The notes under the pieces: generated by a model
Told to the model about the DNA's origin: nothing
Database searches by the model: none
What the model saw: only the letters and a program-made list of their open reading frames with translations
Assembly: GCA_029931535.1 (NCBI GenBank)
Contig: JAQPZY010001688.1
Coordinates: forward strand, 8,221,001-8,285,000
DNA length: 64,000 bases
Direction: 5' to 3'
DNA from: Margaritifera margaritifera
Lineage: Eukaryota > Mollusca > Bivalvia > Unionida > Margaritiferidae
Shown: in pieces, positions 57,871 through 64,000 of the stretch
Layout of the letters: the number at the start of each line of letters is the position of its first letter
Position numbering within the stretch: the first letter of the stretch is position 1
Made by a program: the position numbers and the translations under genes

Positions 57871-58284
57871 TCCATGGAAGATGGCTAACATTATAGCAAA
57901 ACTGTAATTGGTTCATATCAGTGAATAATTGATAATTTTGTTTCTCTTTGAGACAATAAGAACATTCAGTTGAATAAAAGAAAACATACACAACTTTACA
58001 GTTCAGTTGCAATGGCATATAATTAGGTAATATTGGAATGGCTATACACATTTTGACTAGCCAGGTGACTGTCAGTCACTAGGCTAATGGTAAATTTACA
58101 TTGGGCTAATGGACTACTGCTGATTTAGAACTATCTATAAATAACTACTGTGAACTCCAGATCTTGTGATACACAAGTGACCCCAAAATTTATACAATGG
58201 AATCTACTCAATCCAACCATATATTATTGTGAATCCTTGTCCATCAGGGCAGCAAAATGTAGTCGATCTTAATCCTTTTGTGTA
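57871..58284. other. Intron 7, unique part
   Basis: No exon or element is recognised. Confidence 0.5.
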
Positions 58285-58630
58285 ATGGACTTTTATGCTG
58301 AGTATTGTGGGCACTTTGCTCAATCTGGTCTATTCATTGTTTGGCCCCTTGTATGAGTATTGTGGGCAGATTGCTCAATCTGGTCTATTCATTGTTTATC
58401 CCCTTGTATGAGTATTGTGGGCACATTGCTCAATCTGGTCCATTCATTGTTTGTCCCCTTGTATGAGTATTGAGGGAACATTGCTCAATCTGGTCTATTC
58501 ATTGTGTGGCCCCTTGTATGATTATTTTGGGCACATTGCTCAATCTGGTTGATTCATTGTTTGGTCCCTTGGATAAGTATTGTGGGCACATTGCTCAATC
58601 TGGTCTATTCATTGTTTGGTCCCTTGTATC
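58285..58630. repeat. 56-bp minisatellite, 6 copies
   Basis: The unit has TGAGTATTGTGGGCACATTG, CTCAATCTGGTCTATTCATT and GTTTGGCCCCTTGTA. Confidence 0.95.
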
Positions 58631-58821
58631 AGCAGATGACCTGGGTTCCAATGTATTAATAGCTGAACATGATAACGGATGATATTATATATTGCATAAG
58701 ACCCTTAGATTTTAAACAAGACATGAGACATTCTATTTCAAAAACAGTGCAGTGATACCCACTACATTAGAAACAATCCCTTCTCTGTTTTATATCAATT
58801 TCATGCATTGATACAGTTGTG

Positions 58822-58825
<4 letters not shown>

Positions 58826-58852
<27 letters not shown>

Positions 58853-58939
58853 TGTATGTATGTATGTATGTGTGTATGTATGTATGTATGTATGTATGTA
58901 TGTATGTATGTATGTATGTATGAATGAATATATGTATGA

Positions 58940-58972
<33 letters not shown>

Positions 58973-58997
58973 TGTATGTATGTATGTATGTATGTAT
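58826..58997. repeat. (ATGT)n tetranucleotide microsatellite
   Basis: About 43 units with a few GTGT, GAATGAAT and ATATGTATGAA interruptions in the middle. It ends about 240 bp before exon 8. Confidence 0.97.
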
Positions 58998-59240
58998 TAC
59001 CATTTAATGACACCTCAGCACAATAATGGTTGTATGGTGCCAATTAAAAGTAAAGTTCGAAAAATTTAAAAATGAAGAATTGCACATAAACATTAGGAAG
59101 ATAACCCTCTTCCAAATAAATGTAAACATGAAGTACTACAAGATAAAAGATAAAGATAAACAAGTCTTTTGCATTAGTTTTCCACATCATTTTGCTACTG
59201 TGAATGCCATCAGTAACATTTCACCTATTTTCCCTTGTAG

Positions 59241-59399
59241 CTGGTAGTACAGCAGAGGAAGGGTCGCTAAAGGGCAGTATTATATTCGGGCCTGATGGAG
59301 AAGCCATCCTTATTGGGGGTAAGATCGCACCAACTCACAAACATCATGATCCTCATCACATATCAGAGGTCCATTATGCTAACAGACACCACACACGAG
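59241..59399 (+). CDS. Coding exon 8: GPDGEAILIGGK and His-rich segment (symmetric 1-1)
   Basis: The acceptor is TATTTTCCCTTGTAG and the donor CGAG|GTGAGT. The exon is 159 nt (53 codons), phase 1 at both ends. It reads TGSTAEEGSLKGSIIFGPDG, then EAILIGGKIAPTHKHHDPHH and SEVHYANRHHTR. The GSIIFGPDGEAILIGG part is the most ordered-looking in the gene, resembling a beta hairpin. The following 25 residues hold nine histidines, which could bind metal, but no known His motif is matched. It is separated from exon 7 by a 12.1 kb intron full of arrays. Confidence 0.87.
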
Positions 59400-59499
59400 G
59401 TGAGTCAAACTTAGTAGGTTTGATGGTTTCAGTTAAGGACAGTGGAACATTTAATGGAATGTAGGGTTGGATTAGGTGTGATATCCCTGTTTTTTTTAA

Positions 59500-59640
59500 A
59501 ATTAATGAAACCTGTCAATAAGGACACTCAATGGGACTTTTATATAAAGGTTAAAAAATAATATTAAATACAAGAGAAGGGATCCATAAATGTCCTTAAT
59601 AAGCAGATGTCAACTATGACAGGTGTCACTGTATATACAA
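59500..59640. mobile_element. Dispersed element fragment (CCTGTCAATAAGGACAC)
   Basis: AACCTGTCAATAAGGACACT, GTCCTTAATAAGCAGATGTC and GACAGGTGTCACTGTATATA suggest short inverted ends (CTGTCAATAAGGACA against TGTCCTTAATAAG...). It is related to 4590-4690. Confidence 0.5.
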
Positions 59641-60102
59641 GACAGGGGAGTGAACCCAAGGCAAGCATAAAATTGAAACAAAAGAAGACACAAATGATTA
59701 GCTGCTCTTTTTTGGTTAGCATAGGAGAAATGCTTTACATTGACCAGAGTACATGTAAACTCCCAGTGATATCAAGTGACTAAAGGGTCTAAAGTCAAGG
59801 TCACTGGGGGCAACATATATGGCAATCAAGGCTCTTTAGACTTTTAAAAGGGAAGATCCTGGATAAGGTATGATATGCATTCAATCAAGAGACTTTTATT
59901 TTTTTTTATTACATCTGTAAAAACTAGAGCACCATTGGTTCACCAGTTGAGGATAAATCATAACTCAGTTTCTCAAATTTTCCAACACAGGAGGTTTGCC
60001 ATTTTCCCATTGAGGATGCTGCATTTGTGATGAGTAACCACTACTTATGGTTATTTTCATTCAAGTGCTGTTTGTTGTATGGAACTCAGCCCAGTCATCA
60101 TG

Positions 60103-60143
<41 letters not shown>

Positions 60144-60499
60144 AAGAGAGAGATGGAGCATGCATGTATTCTAGTATTACAGGTACAAGTAAATGAGTAA
60201 ATAAGTCTACTGCATTTTCAGTGGTACATTCTTTGATTCATTGGTTTTTTTAATAACAAACATGGGGCAAAAAATGAGCAACTTAAACTGTAGCTTTCAT
60301 CTGATGCATAATGCCTATGATTATTAAAGAATAAAGTTTGTCACATGCTGGAAAGTATACCCGTGATGAGACAAGTTAAATTCCATGACATATGATACAT
60401 CTGTCCTTAATCTGTTGACCAGGTTTTCAAAATGCAATTCAACATTGTAAGTCATAAGCCTACTAATACTAACTAGTAAAACAAATAATATTTACAAAG
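59641..60499. other. Intron 8, unique part with (GT)n at 60103-60141
   Basis: The only simple feature is a run of about 19 GT dinucleotides. No exon is supported. Confidence 0.6.
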
Positions 60500-62455
60500 A
60501 AACATAGCATTTATAGTACTTGTATGTTTTTTATGTATACATGAACACAGAATTTATAGTATTTGTATGTTTTTCATGTATACATGAACACAGCATGTAT
60601 AGTACTTGTATGTTTTTCATGTATACATGAACACATAATTTATAGTATGTGTATGTTTTTCATGTATACATGAACACAGCATTTATAGTACTTGTATGTT
60701 TTTCATGTATACATGAATACAACATTTATAGTATTTGTATGTTTTTCATGTATACATGAATACAGCATTTATAGTATGTGTATGTTTTTCATGTATACAT
60801 GAACACAGCATTTATAGTACTTGTATGTTTTTCATGTATACATGAACACAGCATTTATAGTACTTGTATGGTTTTCACGTATACATGAATACAACATTTA
60901 TAGTATTTGTATGTTTTTCATGTATACATGAACACAGGATTTATAGTATGTGTATGTTTTTCATGTATACATGAACACAGCATTTATAGTACTTGTATGT
61001 TTTTCATGTATACATGAATACAACATTTATAGTATTTGTATGTTTTTCATGTATACATGAACACAGCATTATAGTATTTGTATGTTTTTCATGTATACAT
61101 GAACACTGCATTTAAAGTACTTGTATGTTTTTCATGTATACATGAATACAACATTTATAGTATTTGTATGTTTTTCATGTATACTTGAACACAGCATTTA
61201 TAGTATTTGTATGTTTTTCATGTATACATGAACACTGCATTTAAAGTACTTGTATGTTTTTCATGTATACATGTACACAGCATTTATAGTACTTCTATGT
61301 TTTTCATGTATACATGAACATAGCATTTATAGTACTTGTATGTTTTTCATGTATACATGAATACAGCATTTATAGTATTTGTATGTTTTTCATGTATACA
61401 TGAACACAGCATTTATAGTACTTGTATGTTTTTCATGTATACATGAATACAGCATTTATAGTATTTGTATGTTTTTCATGTATACATGAATACAGCATTT
61501 ATAGTACTTGTATGTTTTTCAGGTATACATGAACACATAATTTATAGTACTTGTATGCTTTTCATGTATACATGAACACAGAATTTATAGTACTTGTATG
61601 TTTTTCATGTATACATGAATACAGCATTTATAGTACTTGTATGTTTTTCATGTATACATGAACACATAATTTATAGTACTTGTATGTTTTTCATGTATAC
61701 ATGAATACAGCATTTATAGTATTTGTATGTTTTTCATGTATACATGAATACAGCATTTATAGTAGCATGTATTTGTATGTTTTTCATGTATACATGAACA
61801 CAACATTTATAGTATTTGTATGTTTTTCATGTATACATGAACACAGAATTTATAGTACTTGTATGTTTTGCATGTATACATGAATACAGCATTTATAGTA
61901 CTTGTATGTTTTTCATGTATACATGAACACATAATATATAGTACTTGTATGTTTTTCATGTATACATGAACACATAATTTATAGTACTTGTATGTTTTTC
62001 ATGTATACATGAACACAGCATTTATAGTACTTGTATGGTTTTCATGTATACATGAATACAGCATTTATAGTATTTGTATGTTTTTCATGTATACATGAAT
62101 ACAGCATTTATAGTAACATGTATTTGTATGTTTTTCATGTATACATGAACACAGCATTTATATTACTTGTATGTTTTTCATGTATACATGAACACAGCAT
62201 TTATAGTACTTGTATGTTTTTCATGTATACATGAATACAGCATTTATAGTATTTGTATGTTTTTCATGTATACATGAATACAGCATTTATTGTACATGTA
62301 TTTGTATGTTTTTCATGTGTACATGAACACTGCATTTATAGTATTTGTATGTTTTTCATGTATATATGAATACAACAATTATAGTATTTGTATGTTTTTC
62401 ATGTATACATGAATACAACATTTATAGTATTTGTGTTTTTCATGTATACATGAAC
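60500..62455. repeat. 43-bp minisatellite with a 16-bp palindrome, about 45 copies
   Basis: The unit has TTCATGTATACATGAA, which is its own inverse complement, then CACAGCATTTATAGTACTTG and TATGTTT. The palindrome is the best-conserved part; the rest varies (AACACAG/AATACAG, CATT/AATT, ACTTG/ATTTG/ATGTG). Three copies carry an inserted ACATGTATTTGTATG-type block at 61760, 62115 and 62295. Confidence 0.97.
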
Positions 62456-62689
62456 ATATCTGATTCTTAATTTCTGTTGTCTTTATAATCTGTCACTGAC
62501 ATTCACAGGACCTTGATTCAGAAAAGTGGATCTTTCTCTTAGCTATTTTGTAATGATTATGTGTAAAGAAAAATTGATTTACCACTTATTAAAATATAAA
62601 ATTCTTATACATAAATAATTTTGAAAAATATCCATTTTAATATATGTGTGCAAAAATTAAGTAATGAATACCAAAATATAGAATCAATC
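62456..62689. other. Intron 8, short unique spacer
   Basis: Nothing recognised. Confidence 0.5.
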
Positions 62690-63462
62690 TCAAAAATGTA
62701 CCTAGATAGCACTAACATTATGTGGTCCTAAATTAATTAAATGTACCTAGATAGCACTAATATGGCACAGTCCTAAATTCATTAAATGTACCTAGATAGC
62801 AATAACATGGCACAGTCCTAAATTAAATAAATGTACCTAGACAGCACTAATGTGGCACAGTCCTAAATTAATTAAATGTACCTAGATTACACTAACATGG
62901 CACATTCCTAAATTAAATAAATGTACCTAGATAGCACTAACATGGCACAGTCCTGAATTAATTAAATGTACCTAGATAGCAATAACGTGGTGCAGTCCTG
63001 TATTAATTAAATGTACCTAGATAGCACTAACGTGGTGCAGTCCTGTATTAAATAAATGTACCTAGATAGCACTAACATGGCACAGTCCTAAATTAATTAA
63101 ATGTACCTAGATAGCACTAACGTGCTGCAGTCCTGTATTAATTACATGTGCCTAGATAGCACTAACATGGTGCAGTCCTGTATTAATTAAATGTACCTAG
63201 ATAGCAATAACGTGGTGCAGTCCTGTATTAAATAAATGTACCTAGATAGCACTAACATGGTGCAGTCCTGTATTAAATAAATGTACCTAGATAGCACTAA
63301 CATGGTGCAGTCCTGTATTAATTAAATGTACCTAGATAGCACTAACATGGTGCAGTCCTGTATTAAATAAATGTACCTAGATAGCACTAACATGGTGCAG
63401 TCCTGTATTAATTAAATGTACCTAGATAGCACTAACATGGTGCAGTCCTGTATTAAGTAAAT
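62690..63462. repeat. 45-bp minisatellite, about 17 copies
   Basis: The unit has AAATGTACCTAGATAGCACT, AACATGGTGCAGTCCTG and TATTAATT. The site varies as AACATGG, AACGTGG and AATGTGG (CG/CA/TG). Left copies read GGCACAG and CTAAATTA; right copies read GGTGCAG and CTGTATTA. Confidence 0.96.
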
Positions 63463-63971
63463 TTTGGCCTTTATCTTGATGATCTGATGAGCCAAACTTG
63501 TGAAAATTGGTTTTATAGCTTATAATTGAATGAGTATTAATATAGTGATGACAAGTTTCAAGGTCTGATTTTCCATTTAAGCCTATATTTGAGTTTGACA
63601 AAATTGGAGCACCTTTGGGCTGGGGGGCGGAATCACCTCTAGCATACTGTACTATAATGCAGTGATAATGGAGAAATCACCAGCAATCAGCAAAGAACTC
63701 AACTGTGCACAGATTCTTGCAAGACAAAGTTGTGCAGTTACCAAAGCAGCCATATAATCTTCATCATTGCAAGCCATGGGTGACAATCTGATTTGCGCCT
63801 TTATCTCCCGTGGCTGCCTTTGCTGAGATATCCTCATTTTTCATGAATATGCATAAACCTGCATAACCAGTCACTGCAAGTGCAAGTTAAAATTTTCTTA
63901 CCATTGTGACCCAACTTGACCTTTTATACTGTTTGAATGAGCCAATCAAAGTTTCTCTCTTCCAAACACAG
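63463..63971. other. Intron 8 end before the probable exon 9
   Basis: Text near 63460-63600 (GATGATCTGATGAGCC, 'gaccagtttcaaggtctgatttt') looks like a dispersed repeat, but I cannot name it. The polypyrimidine tract of the acceptor is at 63950-63965. Confidence 0.5.
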
Positions 63972-64000
63972 TCACATATGGATCAATAAAACAGGAACAT
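63972..64000 (+). CDS. Probable start of coding exon 9, cut by the window edge
   Basis: A very good acceptor (TTTCTCTCTTCCAAACACAG) ends at 63971. With the phase-1 G from exon 8 the following bases read V-TYGSIKQEH without a stop to the window end. Only nine full codons are visible, so the call rests on the acceptor and the phase match. Confidence 0.5.

Noticed and set aside
58767..59043. Open frames of IHTY or CMYV repeats
   Set aside because: They are translations of the ATGT microsatellite.
63652..63837. A 61-codon minus-strand open stretch with somewhat higher GC
   Set aside because: It continues into stops on both sides without splice sites. It may belong to an unidentified dispersed repeat, but I cannot support a gene.

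Overview
This window is eukaryotic nuclear DNA, most likely from a mollusc and probably a bivalve. It is AT-rich and CpG-poor, has short exons in very long introns, and contains dispersed families I associate with bivalve genomes. These are an element with AGCTCACCTGG ends, a SINE with a GGCGTTAAAC-like tail, a 'missing-base' element with CATCCATCCATCC and 'ATAACTCCAAA' blocks, and foldback MITEs. The placement rests on remembered repeat families, not on a search. Nothing here looks bacterial or viral.

A single plus-strand gene appears to run through the whole window and leave it on the right. I can support seven internal exons with high or good confidence (21424-21586, 21956-22162, 25639-25776, 29737-29904, 42369-42521, 47034-47102, 59241-59399). 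A plausible first coding exon lies at 6607-6807 and the start of a further exon at 63972. All splice phases agree: the first junction is phase 0 and every later one is phase 1, so exons 3 to 8 are all symmetric 1-1 exons of length divisible by three. The joined product (about 429 residues so far) is polar, low in hydrophobic stretches and rich in Ser, Pro, Arg and Glu. It has one strongly charged predicted helix and a His-rich stretch. I do not recognise the protein.

By hand estimate, about 40 percent of the window is tandem repeat, in more than 45 minisatellite or microsatellite arrays in the introns. The largest are 36 bp at 1145-2372, 63 bp at 10046-13515, 29 bp at 13805-15050, 25 bp at 16195-17935, 32 bp at 18690-20625, 57 bp with G-runs at 31741-32770, 33 bp at 36003-37405 and 38158-38640, 36 bp at 38705-39890, 59 bp at 52560-53335, 43 bp at 60500-62455 and 45 bp at 62690-63462. 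Long open frames in these arrays come from stop-free units whose length is a multiple of three, and I do not call them genes.

Mobile elements include a decayed DIRS-like tyrosine-recombinase retrotransposon on the minus strand (about 30494-36033) with inverted terminal repeats, a Tc1/mariner transposase fossil (54400-54880), a hAT-type MITE with an 8-bp target duplication (3092-3269), two foldback MITEs (34044-34196 and 46729-46939), tRNA-derived SINEs (9182-9369, 27665-27880, and a fragment at 8188-8315) and several bivalve-type dispersed elements.

Two patterns stand out. First, several minisatellites are visibly amplified pieces of a neighbouring mobile element: the DIRS terminal repeat, the AGCTCACCTGG terminus, and the interiors of three dispersed elements. 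Second, in at least eight unrelated arrays the unit-to-unit variation is concentrated at one dinucleotide that alternates between CG, CA and TG. This is the mark expected of cytosine methylation and deamination followed by spread of both products through the array.
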